Of a stretch of DNA of 64,000 bases, positions 1 through 11,913 are shown piece by piece. The stretch's first letter is position 1. Every line of letters begins with the position of its first letter. Location of the stretch: contig JAGMUV010000032.1 in NCBI GenBank assembly GCA_020744425.1, positions 248,001 to 312,000 of the forward strand, in the 5' to 3' direction. This DNA is from Dactylonectria macrodidyma. Its lineage: Eukaryota; Ascomycota; Sordariomycetes; Hypocreales; Nectriaceae. The position numbers and the translations under genes are program-made. The notes under the pieces are model-generated. The model was given only the letters and a program-made list of their open reading frames with translations. It made no database searches and was not told the DNA's origin.

Positions 1-1
1 G

Positions 2-2234
2 TTACAAGCCTTCTCTCGACAACTGGCCAACCAGTTACCTCCCCACAGGCCAGGCGTTGACCTGAAGATCGAAGTCCTACGAGACGAACACGGCCGCGAG
101 AAACCCCTACCCTGGGGTCCGCTTTATGGCATGTCTCGCGAAGAGCTATTGGTACTGCGGAAGACACTTACAGAGCTTCTCGACAAGGAATTTATCAGAG
201 TTAGCAGTTCACCCGCGGCGGCACCGGTTCTCATGGTGAAAAAGCCTGGTGGAGGCGTTCGCTTTTGTGTGGATTACCGAGGATTGAACAACATCACCAA
301 GAAGGACCGCTATCCCCTGCCCTTACTCAACGAAACGCTACGCACTGTGGCAAAGGCAAAGTGGTTCACGAAGCTAGACGTTATAGCAGCATTCCACAAG
401 ATCAGGGTCGCCCCCGGAGACGAAGAAAAGACGGCCTTCAGAACACGCTACGGATCTTTTGAATGGCTGGTAGTCCCATTTGGACTGACAGGTGCACCCG
501 CAGCCTTTCAACGGTATATCAACAGTGTGCTACAAGACTACCTAGACGATTTCGTGTCAGCATACATCGACGACGTGTTGATCTTCTCTTCTGGAAGCAT
601 TCAAGACCACCGCGACAAAGTCGGCAGGGTCCTCCAACGCCTAATGGATGCTGGGCTACAGCTAGACATCAGCAAGAGCGAATTCGAAGTCAAGACGGTG
701 AAATATCTCGGGTTCATTATCGAGGCGGAGAACGGGATCCGAGTCGATCCTGAGAAGGTCAAGGCTGTCAAGGAATGGACTACGCCAACGAACGTAAAAG
801 CCGTTAGAGCCTTTATCGGTTTCGCGAACTTCTACAGGATTTTCATGCCTGAGTTCTCAGAGATAGCAGAGCCGCTGATACGGCTAACGAAAAAGGACGT
901 ACCTTTCCGTTGGGACGACCTATGCGAAGAAGCCTTTGAGAAGCTTAAGGACCTATTGATTACGGCCCCTATTCTAGCTCATTTCCACCCGGAGAGAGAG
1001 ACTATCGTGGAGGCAGATTCTTCAGGATTTGTCACTGGGGGTGTCCTCTCCCAGCGGGACGACGAAGACGGACTATTACGGCCTGTCGCCTATTTCTCGA
1101 AGAAACACTCGCCAGCAGAGGTCAACTACGCTATTCACGACAAGGAACTGCTTGCTATTGTGAGGTGTCTGGAGCAATGGGAACCAGAGCTGCGTGCTGT
1201 GAAGAATTTCAGGATCCTCACGGACCATCAGAATCTGAAATACTTCTATTCGGAGAGAAGATTAACGGAAAGACAAGTACGATGGTCGGAGTTCTTATCC
1301 AGGTTCCATTTCACACTCGAATGGAGACCCGGAAAGAAGGCTGGACTGCCAGACGCGCTCTCTCGACGAGACCAAGATATGCCAGCCGACTACTCGGACG
1401 AGCGGCTCAAGGCACGCATTATGAGGCTCTTTCAGGACGACCATCTTAGAAGGGTACGCATCTCGACAGTTTCCACCAACACTGAGGGCGCCCTGGAGTT
1501 TGATTTCAAAAAGGATATCAGGCTATTCGAGGACCAGGAATTGCAGCAACTTTGGGACGCCGCACGCCGAGAGGACAAGCTCTACCAGGAACTCACGAAG
1601 CTAGTAGCGAATGGAGAGAAGAACTTACCGACACAGTTGCAAAAGGAGAAGGTTGTGAGTATCTCAGAATGCTCACTGGATGACAGAGGTCTCCTATGCT
1701 TCCGGAATCGTGTCTGGATACCCAACTCTGAGCCGCTGCGCACGAAGATTATTCAAGCAACACACGACTCCCACATTACCGGGCACCCGGGAAGAGACCT
1801 TACGTACTCCATCCTGTCGAGACGTTTCTTTTGGCCGGGCGCAGCTAGCGAAGTACGCCAGTTCGTGCGTAACTGTGAGGTCTGCGGAAGGAACACCATT
1901 TGGAGAGACACGAAGAGAGGGCTCCTGAAGCCATTACCCATTCCGCAACGAATATGGAGCGAGGTCACTATCGACTTCATTACGGACCTCCCACCATCGG
2001 GACGAGACGGCGCGACGAACTGCATGGTAGTCACGGACCGTCTTACCAAAGGCGTCGAACTCGAAGGCATGAACGATATCTCTTCGGAAGCAGTTGCTAA
2101 GAGACTTTTCGAACGGCACTACCCGGTCCATGGTATTCCAACAGCCATAACCAGTGACCGTGGGCCCCAGTTTGTCAGCGACATGTGGAAGCACTTCTGC
2201 AAACTGCTGCAGATTGAGCAGCGGCTATCGACGG
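2..2234 (+). pseudogene. Ty3/Gypsy retrotransposon pol fragment (RT, RNase H, partial integrase)
   Basis: The frame is open from base 2, so the element enters from outside the window. In order it shows a reverse transcriptase with YIDDVLIFS near base 563, an RNase H-type domain near 1000-1250, an H2C2 zinc-binding integrase N-domain near 1765-1890, and the start of the integrase core with Asp in TIDFITDLP (about 1970) and in ITSDRGPQF (about 2150). The sequence stops resembling Gypsy after QRLSTA, before the catalytic Glu, where a MITE begins. Integrase is therefore inactive and the 3' part and LTR are missing. In an intact element this polyprotein copies RNA into DNA and inserts it. The RT and RNase H frame has no stop, so loss of the 3' end may be recent. 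Assignment to Ty3/Gypsy is confident from motif order. Confidence 0.93.
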
Positions 2235-2562
2235 CAGGGCTCCTAATAGTGCAGACCGTTTGCACTATTAGTCCGGACTGCAATCCAAGATCAATAATCA
2301 ATCCACGACGGGCGTTCGTGGATTGACGACTAGGATGATGCGTCCCTTGAAACGAGCCTTGTAGATCCGGATCGCACCAGTAAATTGATCAGAAATATCC
2401 AAAACAAAATGGTTGGCGCAGCAACAATCATGGGTACCCTGGTTTTGTAACACCACGCCAACAACCTAGCGTACTTAGCGTCCACACTGGGCGTCCGTAT
2501 TCCCTGCCCTGATCTGCAGTCTGGACTAATAGTGTAAACGGTCTGCACTATTAGGAGCCCTG
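2235..2562. mobile_element. MITE with about 48-bp terminal inverted repeats (hAT-like ends)
   Basis: The left arm (2234-2282) and right arm (2515-2563) are near-perfect inverted copies beginning CAGGGCTCCTAATAGTG. Each arm also contains its own hairpin (CTAATAGTGCA ... TGCACTATTAG, perfect on the left, one mismatch on the right). There is no coding capacity inside. A CAGGG start is typical of hAT-derived MITEs (established knowledge), but no matching 8-bp duplication flanks it: TCGACGGC on the left, CTTATGCC on the right. The Gypsy reading frame does not resume on the right. Either the right flank was deleted or replaced after insertion, or the MITE marks a rearrangement breakpoint. Confidence 0.8.
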
Positions 2563-2567
2563 CTTAT

Positions 2568-2883
2568 GCCTAGGATTGGAGCTACGGAGACGTTGCACAG
2601 CAGTACCAAGTTGCCCACGCCTAGCTTAAGCAACCGATTTGCCATTCAAGTATCCTTTATACCTTATGGATCTATTGGAAAGAGCGGCCTTTCAGGACCA
2701 GGAGGATGGTCAAGTGTTCTAGTGCCGCCGATTTCCTTACCCGACTATTTTTGACTCGGAGCAACTTTATCCCGCGTATGATCATATATGGTCATACGCC
2801 TCAGACTGTATGGTATAGGTGTATGGGCAATATATGAGTAATATATGGTTTAACTAAACCATACGCGTATGGTTAGAAAGCCT
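2568..2883 (+). repeat. Repeat R, copy 1 (316 bp)
   Basis: This segment matches the reverse complement of 60988-61303 almost base for base over 316 bp with scattered substitutions. It ends in a palindrome, AACCATACGCGTATGGTT (about 2859-2876), next to a run of near-palindromic ATATGG/CATAC motifs. There is no convincing coding content. It may be the terminus of a larger unrecognised element or a dispersed short repeat; TIRs of its own were not found. Confidence 0.8.
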
Positions 2884-2938
2884 GCCCACCGAAGCCCGGG
2901 AGATCAACGATACGCTTCGTGACTTCAAAAAGCTATGT

Positions 2939-3126
2939 AGCTATCTCTTTGAGTGCTCTTACGCTGGTGGGGCTGTCTGGGACAAATCGGATCAGTGCCG
3001 ATACGTGCCTCAGTTAGCAGATACCTCACTTACCGCTGAGCGGCTCACGGATAAGCTGGTATCTGTCAAACCTGGGGAAGTCGCGAGCTGCCCCACCAGC
3101 ATAAGAGCACTCAAAGAGATAGGCTG
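2939..3126. repeat. Foldback: 38-bp inverted repeat around a 115-bp loop
   Basis: The left arm (2939-2976) and right arm (3088-3126) are reverse complements with about two mismatches, sharing the core TCTTTGAGTGCTCTTA. The loop contains a second small palindrome (CCGCTGAGCGG). No gene overlaps it. It could be a MITE remnant or an element end; target duplications were not identifiable. Confidence 0.65.
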
Positions 3127-3663
3127 CCTGTCGCATAGCATATAGGGTACTATTATTCCACACTGGGTGTGGGCCTGCACTTTTGCTAGTGGCGTAACAA
3201 TTATCTGACACTGCCGTAGACGGGGACGAGACGGCAACGGTAGGTGGATCGGTAGTCTGCGACGGGAGCCCCGTCAGGACCACTTAATTAGGCTTAGCTC
3301 TTCCCTTATCAGGTTAGACCATTGGAGTACCAGGAGCTGGTTGCCAATCAATCCAATCCAGTCCAAATCTTCGAGAAACCTAAATCCAGTCCAGCCATCT
3401 TCCGTTCACTCCAAGTCCAATGCAAATTGCCTCCAACCCAATTACATCACTGAGTGAACCATTCTTATGAGGTTTTGACAGCTGTAAGTATAGCATCACG
3501 TCACGGTTGAAAGACTAGGACATCAATCGAGGCTTCGGCATGGCGGAAGAAGAAAGACTGACGGATCAGTCAAGATTCATTAAGGTAAAAAAAAAAAGTA
3601 GAAGCATCATAAACCCTCCCAAGTCGCCCAATTCACCGTAACTCCCATACTCATTACCACGCT
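3127..3663. other. Gene-free spacer, downstream of the RGS gene
   Basis: I see no conserved coding potential. It contains short degenerate CCAATCCAGTCCAA-type runs near 3350-3440 and an A-run near 3587. The part close to 3660 is probably the 3' UTR of the RGS gene on the minus strand. Confidence 0.5.
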
Positions 3664-5593
3664 TCAACGAGTCGCGGGAGTTCCATTTCCAGCCTCAAGG
3701 GTATCGTTAGAGTCAATAGAGCATCGTCGGTCCTTAACAAACTTTGGCCAAGTGTTAGTCAAGACAAGGTACTTAATGCTTCCTTCAGCGTCATCAAAAA
3801 TCGTGGCATCAAAGCCGTCGGGGATATCACCCCAGTAGATAGCCTTATCGCCAACGTGCTCCGTATCGTTAATCGACTCGGTCATAATGCCAGTCTCGGA
3901 TCCATGGGACGACGCGGAGGATGATTTAATGTTGGAGACGGTCATCGCAAAAGAGTCGAATGGTGTGGCCGGGTCAATCTGGTGCTTCTCGCCATACAGG
4001 ATGCGGGCAGAGCTTTCGAAGACGGCCTTCAGCTTCTTCAGGTCTTGTGAAGACAGGTTGATCTGAAACTCGGCATCGCGGGAGCTGACAAAGTTGGTAT
4101 AAATGCGGAGAGCGCTGTTGAATCGCTCGCGGACAAGCTCCTGGACAGCGGCATTCTTGATCGTCTCGGGGTCGCGAAGAGCTGGAGGCAGCGAAGACTT
4201 CCACTCCGCGACAGCTCTCAAGAAGGCGATGTTCTCACCAGAGAAATCTCGAAGCGCAGAGAACTGCTGGAGAGGCTCGGGGTTTCGCTCAAGAACGTAC
4301 TCAAGAGCTTCCATGGTAAGGATACTCTCGCCAGAGCCATTGCTCTTGACGGAGCCGTCCTTTGACCAGGCAGTCAGGGCTGAGCCAGACATAGTGGTAG
4401 ATGCAGTACCGATAGGCCTAGCACCCTTTTCGACAGGCTTCGTGTTGAGCTGCCATTGGGCGATTGAGTCGAGAGTTTCCTGTCGCAAGGTCTGGTGCCT
4501 GATGACCTCCCAGCGGGGCAGAAAGACGGTAAAGATCTCAAGCATCATGATTGAGACGGCAATCCTTCACGTAGTTAGCCTTGCATGTTCTATGCTTGAC
4601 GGATATATGTCGAGATGGTTTACCATTGAGGAGGAACCCAGACGTGGTTTACGGGGGCCATGGCAGGGACGTGTAAAGCAATTAGCCACATAGGGGTAGC
4701 ATGAAGACTGTCTGGATCAGTGTGGAGTCGGGCATATCCTTCTCAAGGGACACTGACCTGGCAAGGCAGCAAGCAATGGTTTGGACTCTCCATCCCTGGG
4801 TGTCGTTGATACCACGGGCCTTCCACAGAATGTAGGGGGCGACGATCCATGCCCAGAAGAATTGCCAAACGACGGACGGCCACCTAGTATACAGTCAGTA
4901 TCGAGTTAAATCTTGGGGGAATACTAGACGTACCATTCCCAGCCGCGGCCCATCTGAGACATCTGATAGTCCTTGGTGCCAGTGACCTCAGTACCGGGGA
5001 TGCCAAAGGAGGGATGAAATTTTCGCGAGATAAGGAACATGAAGATTGTGAGGAAGAGCTTTGCGAGTTAGTTATGAACCAAGTACCGCAATGCAGAATA
5101 CAATTCGTACCTGGAAAGCCATGCCACCGCCGACAAGGACCAGAATCTTCTTGGTGTAATCGAGCAATTGGAAGCGACCTTTGAGCGAGCTGGGTTTGGA
5201 TCGTTGGGTCTTGGACAGATCTTTCTCCATAGCAAAGAGCTTCTTCTGAGTCTTGGCGACATGGAGGAATCGACTGTTGGAAGCGTGGAACAATGCAATA
5301 CCGAAGGGAAGATAGGTGCTCATGACCCAGAATTCGAGCTCGGGCGTAGCGAGCGGGAAGTAGACGTAACCGGTTTGGACGGCGCTCCAGTAGAGATGGA
5401 GAAGGATAATGGCAGCAAACGATAACGGCAGGCCTCGAATCCTCAGCAAAGGCATATCGCGACGGCGCCAGAGGAAGTACATTCCGCCTGCGAGCATGAA
5501 GGTCCAGGCGAAGGTGAAGACGATCCAGAAGATGCCGAGGGCATCGAGCCGAGGCTCGGCCTTTGCCGTGTCCTTGGAACCAGACTCCGCCAT
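3664..5593 (-). CDS. 7TM-RGS protein (regulator of G-protein signalling fused to a receptor-like membrane domain)
   Basis: I reconstruct five exons: 5593-5111, 5058-4934, 4883-4758, 4707-4624 and 4564-3664. The introns are 50-60 nt with GT/AG ends, and the first contains CTAAC. The exons total 1,719 nt in one frame, giving 572 residues. The first ~320 residues carry about seven hydrophobic segments, for example [20 protein letters not shown]. An RGS fold follows, running from [18 protein letters not shown] through [22 protein letters not shown] domains speed GTP hydrolysis on G-alpha subunits; a 7TM-RGS fusion at the plasma membrane matches the GprK/Rgs7-type proteins of filamentous fungi (family knowledge). 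There is no stop or frameshift, so it looks like a live host gene inside a transposon island. The start is the ATG before [10 protein letters not shown], downstream of a CT-rich leader. Ligand and G-alpha partner cannot be read from sequence. Confidence 0.88.
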
Positions 5594-6768
5594 TTGTTGT
5601 GGAGGTTAAAAAAAAGGGGGAATCGGGGCTCTCAGAGAAGGTGGATGTTTGAGGGAAGGGAAGTAAGTAATGAACGTGGTGAAAGGAATGTGTGGTCTCC
5701 GCTACAGTGCAGAGAAGCGGGGATGACGATGTATTATGTATTGTTGGTGATGAGATGGGACGGGAGTGTCTGAGAGAGCCCCAAGCGCCGTGAGGACGAG
5801 CAAACAAGCCTAGTCAACCAACATGAAGAGAAATCAGAAATCCAGCGGCGGATAACCCCGTAACCCCCTGGCGCCCGGTACTTGGCATCTGGTCGGGAGC
5901 CCGATCACTCGAGCTAGTCCCTCTCCCGATCGCGTTGATCCTGGCCTCTTCTGAAGTACTACGTAGGGCTGCTTTAACCTTGGCTTTCCGATACGTCAAC
6001 CCACCAGTCCGAGAGCTGGCAATATTTGTCGGAGACCCCAGCTCCCCATGCTGGGCATGGTCGTCCGTGCTGGGCGCTCTGACGGGGGCGTGCAGCCCCT
6101 TACCGACCGCGAGTGTCAAGGCAGGGATATGCCAGTAAAGTCCCCTTGCGCAAATGTAGATCGTCGCAATAGCTCAAAGTGGCCGGCAGCATGGTATTGC
6201 TTTTCCAACAGCGCAAGGGCGGCAGGCCGTGGCTGAGCCAACAGGCAAAGATCTGCAGCAAGACGATGGGCCTCCACCAACCACGAGGCCTCTTTCTTGT
6301 GACTCTTGAGCTGGAAGTCGAGGATCAACATGCCCGGTTGCCCTGAGAGCCAACGCGGCCCCTGCGGGAGACCGTGCCAAACCCTGTTAAGCCACAGCAT
6401 GTTGGGTGTGCCGGCTCGTGTTTTTCTTTTTGCTGGCCGCAACTGCACTTTGCTCACTGTTTACCAGAGAACTAATTCGCTCAGGACTCTTCTGGCGCCA
6501 CCATTACGAATTTGTGACTCCTTTTTTTCTTTACCGTGGCGCAAGGTGATTGCTATTCTTCGCTGTGACGACGAGAGCTGGGCGTTGGGAATCTCGCCGA
6601 GACACGGGAGTTCTACCGCAGCACGCGGGAAACGACAAAGCTCGTGGTCTCTCCCTTCTCAGGCGGAGCGGCCGTTTAGCGGTCTTGAGCTTGCAACGAT
6701 AATGGGGAAAATAGAGCTATCACATGTTTGTTGCCACTGAGGGGATCTCTCCTAGTTGGTCGTCCAGT
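5594..6768. other. Gene-free stretch: RGS promoter side and unassigned DNA
   Basis: Bases 5594-5810 on the minus strand form the pyrimidine-rich leader and promoter of the RGS gene. From 5815 to 6768 there are only short overlapping ORFs with no recognisable motif and no repeat structure. I see no supportable gene. Confidence 0.5.
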
Positions 6769-7439
6769 CAGTGTTGCTAATAGTATGGCAATAAAGTAGT
6801 ATATTGCAATATACCCCATATGATATGGACTTTCTCATATTGTAACAATATAATATGAAGATTTTGATATTGTGACAATACAATATGAGGATGTCCATAT
6901 TGGCAATATATTATTTATATTGGGTTGTCAATCCTGGGGCGAATTCGCCTCTTGACGGTAGCCAGACAGGCCTTACCCTATACCAGCCACTGCGATACTT
7001 GGCTTTTATTGGCTGGCATTCACTTCGACACACGTCTTTGTTGGCAGTCATTCCTAACACGCGACCACGCGTTTCTTCCACGCGCCAGGGAAGGCATAGC
7101 CGGTACGGACGACGTTGGGCTGGGCATCCCGGTGGTTGCCTGTCAATATTTGCCATCGCCACCGCTGCCCATTTTCTTTATCACTGTCGAGCCTACTGAC
7201 TAACCCTACCGCCGATGCCTCAACAATGCCTCCATTTTGACCAATGGTCGCAACGAAGAGAGTCGTCAACCTCAGTCGACGTTTCGGAGTTTTCCAGCCG
7301 GCAGTTGAATGACCTAGACCAGAGCCAAACGCCCAAATGCCAGTCATCTCGACCTCGCACAGCCTCCACAACCTCCTCTACCAAGCAGACATCTCAATAA
7401 TAAATAAATACATAATTTTGGCATATTGTTATGTATTGT

Positions 7440-7866
7440 TAACTGTGTCCTCATATTGATATTTATTGTTAAGCTTATCAATAATTATTAATATAATCAT
7501 GAAGGGTCGGGAATGTCGTCGCCGCCTCCAGCAACATCCATCATCTTGCCATCTACTGCGACGCAGATATTGCGGATCGAGTCATGCTTCACTCAGCTGC
7601 TCAGGCATTGCGGCTTCTAGATAGTCTTCGGATAGTCTCAACCGAAAATCGTTCTCTGTCCCAAGAAATTGTACGCCTTGCGCAAAGGAATACCCAATCC
7701 GGATTGCCTGACATCGCAGGTAGTTATTGTGAAACGTCTCAGTAACGGCACTGGAAAATAGCGGGGGCCATATTATTAATTATTAATAATATATATTTAT
7801 TGGCACCGTCTATATTGATATCGATATGGATAAGCTTAACAATAAATATGCCCATAACAATAAATA
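7440..7866. repeat. AT-rich inverted repeat inside hAT 1 enclosing a coding-like fragment
   Basis: GATATTTATTGTTAAGCTTATC (about 7457-7478) is repeated in inverted orientation as GATAAGCTTAACAATAAATATG (about 7827-7848). Between the two AT-rich arms lies a GC-normal stretch (7515-7745) with an open frame of roughly 75 codons ending in TAA. That frame contains IYCDADIADRVMLHSAAQAL but has no in-frame ATG. This looks like a small element nested in the hAT leader, possibly carrying a captured gene piece. The source gene was not recognised. Confidence 0.4.
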
Positions 7867-7881
7867 TATATTGATTACTGA

Positions 7882-9907
7882 GATGTCTGCTACCAAGCCC
7901 AGAACGTCATGGGTCTTCTCTCATATGCCAGAGGAGGAGAGGAGACGAGATACTACAATCCGCGGACCGGAAAAGAAGAGTGGCGTTGTAAACATTGTGA
8001 CAGAGCATATGCCTGTTCTGGGGGTACTGCGACTCCTGCAAAACATCTTATGGACCTTCCTCCTGACGGCCACGGTCTACCAAAAGGAGCCCTGCGAACA
8101 GCTAAAGTGACAACGATACGAACGATTCTCGAACAAGCTCGCGCTGCAGCAGAAGAAAATCCCCGCAAACGCCGTCGGCTCAACGATCAATCAGGAGATT
8201 CGATCGACCCTGACCAGCTCGAAGTGTTGTACGTGAGGTTTATTACGGCCTGCTCTCTCCCATTTCGGCTTGTGGAATGCCCAGAGTTCCGGGCACTCTT
8301 GGCCTACATCAATGGCGATATCGATACTTGGCTTCCAGATACGCACGAGACCATTAGGAAATGGATCATGCGGCAGTATGAAGACCAGAAGGAGAAGGTC
8401 AAGCAGCGCATACAGTCGGCGAAGTCAAGAATTCATATCAGCTGCGACCTTTGGACTTCTCCTAACTCTTTGGCTATCTTGGGCGTAGTCGGCCACTATG
8501 TCACGGAAGACGGCCAGCTGGAACACCATGTTTTGGCGTTGAAAGACATCGACAGTGAGCACGACGGTTCTCACCTCGCTGCGGCCATTTTGGAAGTGGT
8601 TGACGAATGGGGCTTTGCTTCAAAACTCGGATATTTCGTGATGGACAATGCTGGCAATAACGACACAATGATGAGATCCCTTTCGCTTGGTCAGTACAAC
8701 TCACCGTTTCTACTGACTGGTTCTAAGATCCCACAGGCCCCTTCGCCGATATGACATCCGATACGATCCCAAAGTTCACCGACTCCGCTGCCAAGGTCAT
8801 ATCATCAATCTCGCCGCCAAAGCTTTCCTCTTTGTTACCGGCAATGAGAAGCTCGAATGCGGCGATCCAGGTCTGTATAATGTGACACTAAAGCATATTG
8901 AAGCGTGGCGGAAGAAGGGACCTCTTGGCAAGCTTCACAACTTCGTCGTTTACATCCAACGGAGTGTTCAGCGCAGCCAAAAGTTTCTTGCTATCAGCCA
9001 TAACCGTAAGCTTGCGCGAGACAACGACACAAGATGGAGCTCGTGGTATACCATGTTGAGAGCGGCCTTGAATCTTAGAGACGCAATTGACGGCTATTTC
9101 AACAAATGGATGGATGCAGATTGCGCTGGAGACGAGCTCTCTTCGGAGGACTGGACCATCTTGGAGAAGATCAAGTCCTTCTTAGAGAAGCTGAAGATGA
9201 CGACCAAGGCTCTCGAGTCATCGTTTGCAACACTCGACAATGTCCTCCTGGCTATGGACTTCGTATTGGCACAATTCGAAGCCGGCAAGGAGGCAAATAT
9301 CGACGATCCGGTGATGGCACCGATGTATAACTCTGGCTGGGCGAAGCTGGACAAGTATTATCGCCTTACTGATGAATCACCTGCCTACGTTGCAGCTATC
9401 GTGCTCCACCCTTCGCATAAATGGCACTATATACAGGAGAACTGGAAAAAGGAGTGGGTTGAGTCGTCAAAGAAGTTGATGGAGACGCTGTGGAACGACT
9501 ATAAACCCGTGGAATCACCTCTTCCTCTCTGCGAAGTCCCATCGACGACCACGAACGAGTTCTTGAACTGGCGGAACAAGCACCTGCAGCCGTCACTCAT
9601 CGCGGACGAATACGAGCGTTATTGCAAGTCTGAACGGGTTTATGGTTTTACGAGCGCCCTTGCATGGTGGCTAGAGGAGACGCAGCAGAAAAACTACCCG
9701 AGCCTGAGCAAGATGGCCGTGGATATATTGTCAATTCCTGCAATGTCTGCGGAGCCTGAACGACTCTTCTCTGGGACAAAGATAACGATTACAGACCGTC
9801 GAAATCGACTTGGGAGTGATGTAATCGAAGCATTGGAGTGCCTGAAGTCATGGTTTGGGATACGAGATTTTCAAGGTGACAAGAATTTCGCTGAGGCAGT
9901 TGAATGA
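7882..9907 (+). CDS. hAT family transposase (BED finger, RNase H-like core, hATC domain)
   Basis: Exon 1 runs to 8693. A 43-nt intron (8694-8736) splices the frame into 8737-9907, joining SLGQ to PLRRYDI. Visible parts are a BED-type zinc finger (WRCKHCDRAY, about 7980-8010), the transposase core with LWTSPNSLAILG, FVMDNAGNNDT and DNDTRWSSW, and a C-terminal dimerisation domain with LSIPAMSAEPERLFS. The protein cuts and pastes the surrounding element. Oddity: the N-terminal leader that begins MSATKPRTSW at 7882 is one base out of frame with the BED finger; the shift falls around 7930-7950. Either there is a one-base indel or translation begins at 7909. The rest is stop-free, so inactivation, if real, is minor and recent. 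Confidence 0.85.
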
Positions 9908-10091
9908 TGAGGTCACGTGGAATATATTGGATGTATTGTCACACTGCCAATATATTGGGTCCTTGGCAATACAATACAATATGGGTCCTGTTCATATTGG
10001 GTAATACAATATCGCCTCTTGACAATACGATATTATTGCGAGGGGGTCCATATTGCCAATATACGTATTGTTTATATTATTAGCAACACTG

Positions 10092-11913
10092 ATCCCATCC
10101 ATCCAATCAAGACGAACCGAGCATCCATGTGGAATTGGGGACTCCAGAAAGAACACAGAGCCCCGACGGTGCAGTCGAAGAACACCGAGTCGCCACGGAA
10201 GCAGCCGACCGTCATCCCGAACTACGCTTTCCAGTACGGGGAACCCGAGGACAAATGCCATCAAGATACACAGTGCTAGCTCAACAAGACCCAGAAGCTC
10301 AACAAAACCAATGGCGTTTCACAATGATTGCCATTCATCTGGCCATGATCGCCAACAACCTTGAACCGACCGAACCCAAAACCTTTGCCGAAGCAATGAA
10401 CTCGCCTCATAGCGAACAATGGATGCAAGCCATGATCGACGAAATCGGCTCCTTAACGAAAAACGACACCTTCATACCAGTCAACCTACCTCCAGGAAAA
10501 CATACTCTCCAAGGCAAATGGGTGTATAAGCTCAAGCGAGGAAAGGATGGCGAGATTACCAGATTCAAAGCTCGCTTCGTTGTCAGAGGCTTCGAACAAA
10601 AAGAGGGAATCGACTACCACGAGACGTTTGCCTCCGTGGTCAAGCCGATGAGCTATAAAATAATATTCGCTATCGCTGCGGCCCTGGACCTTGAACTGGA
10701 ACAAATGGACGTCAAAACTGCCTTCCTTTACGGTGGTGTTAAAGAAGAAATCTACGTCACTCAGCCAAAGGGCTTCGACGACAAATCAGGCAAAGTCTTC
10801 CGACTGCGGAAAGCTCTCTACGGTCTTAAACAATCTCCCCGAATCTGGTACCAGACATTATCCGATTTTCTGGAAACCCTCGGCTTCAAATCACTCAACG
10901 CCGATGTTGGCGTCTTCATCCGTGGCACAACCTACATCGCCGTCTATGTAGATGATCTCCTAATCGCTGGTCCCGATAAGGAAGAAATCCGCCAAATCAA
11001 AGCCGCCTTGAGCAAGAAATTCGAAATGACTGACCTTGGTCCGTGTCAGTACTATCTGGGAATGTCCGTCCGGAGAGACAGACGCAACAAGGCCATCTTC
11101 CTCTCCCAACGAGCATATGTCGAGAAGGTCCTACGGGAATTTGACATGTGGGAGAGCAAGCCAGTCACAACTCCCCTGAGCACGTCAAAATTCCAACCTG
11201 TCCCAGACGAATATAAAGCGTCTGAAACGACGAAACTATGGTACGCAAAGGCAATTGGTTCACTTATGTACGCCATGCTTGGCACTCGCCCAGACATCGC
11301 ATTTGCCGTCTCTCTCTGCAGCCGATATCTGGGAAACCCAACCAACGAACACGTCCAAGCCGTCAAGCGCATCATGAGGTACTTGCGAGGAACGATCGAC
11401 TTGGAACTCGTTTTCAGCGGACCACTCAGACCGTTAGTTGGGTACACCGACTCAGACTGGGCTGGCGACCACGACACCAGACGATCAACGGCTGGCTATG
11501 TCTTCAACGTCGGCACAGGCGCCATCAGTTGGAGCTCCAAACGACAACCAACGGTCGCACTATCATCCTGCGAAGCGGAATACATGGGACAAACACAATG
11601 CACCAAAGAAGCGATCTGGCTACGAGGGTTGCTGCGCGAACTTCTGGCCCAATACAAATATGGGGACCTTCAGACAACTATCCTCTATGGAGACAATCAA
11701 GGGGCAATTGCAATGGCCAAAAATCCACAGTTCCATGCCAGGACTAAACACATTGACATTCAATGGCATTACGTCCGAGAAAGGGTCTCGGATGGAGACG
11801 TTGAACTCCAATATGTCCCAACCGAGCAACAAATCGCAGACGGACTTACAAAAGCCCTTCCAAAAGAGCGTTTTATCGTGTTTCGCAACGCGCTGGGTCT
11901 CTCCAACCCGTGA
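10092..11913 (+). pseudogene. Ty1/Copia pol fragment (reverse transcriptase and RNase H)
   Basis: The frame includes the Copia reverse transcriptase (NDTFIPVNLPPGKHTLQGKW, then VYVDDLLIAG near 10940) and RNase H (GYTDSDWAGDHDTRRSTAGY, CEAEYMG, KHIDIQWHYVRERV). It ends at TGA 11911-11913. Gag, protease and integrase are absent; the sequence begins abruptly at the right end of hAT 1. What remains is one continuous frame with no stops. It is the 3' part of a retrotransposon whose 3' LTR lies at 13150. It cannot transpose alone, although the enzyme domains appear intact. Confidence 0.9.

Larger units (their letters stand above)
6769..10091 (+). mobile_element. hAT transposon 1 (3.32 kb, TIR CAGTGTTGCTAATA)
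   Basis: The element opens with CAGTGTTGCTAATA at 6769 and closes with TATTAGCAACACTG at 10091, a perfect 14-bp inverted repeat of hAT type. Subterminal DNA at both ends (6780-6910 and 9918-10080) is packed with ATATTG/CAATAT motifs, often paired as small palindromes, which resemble transposase-binding arrays of hAT elements. It carries one transposase gene. The 8-bp flanks (CGTCCAGT and ATCCCATC) do not match, so the insertion-site duplication is lost or the ends were rearranged. The right end abuts a truncated Copia element. Confidence 0.85.

Noticed and set aside
4884..5807. 307-codon minus-strand ORF
   Set aside because: It overlaps exons 1-2 of the 7TM-RGS gene in another frame and runs through its introns and leader; it has no family motif.
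6116..6457. 113-codon minus-strand ORF
   Set aside because: No motif, no intron signals, and overlapping ORFs of similar length on the other strand.
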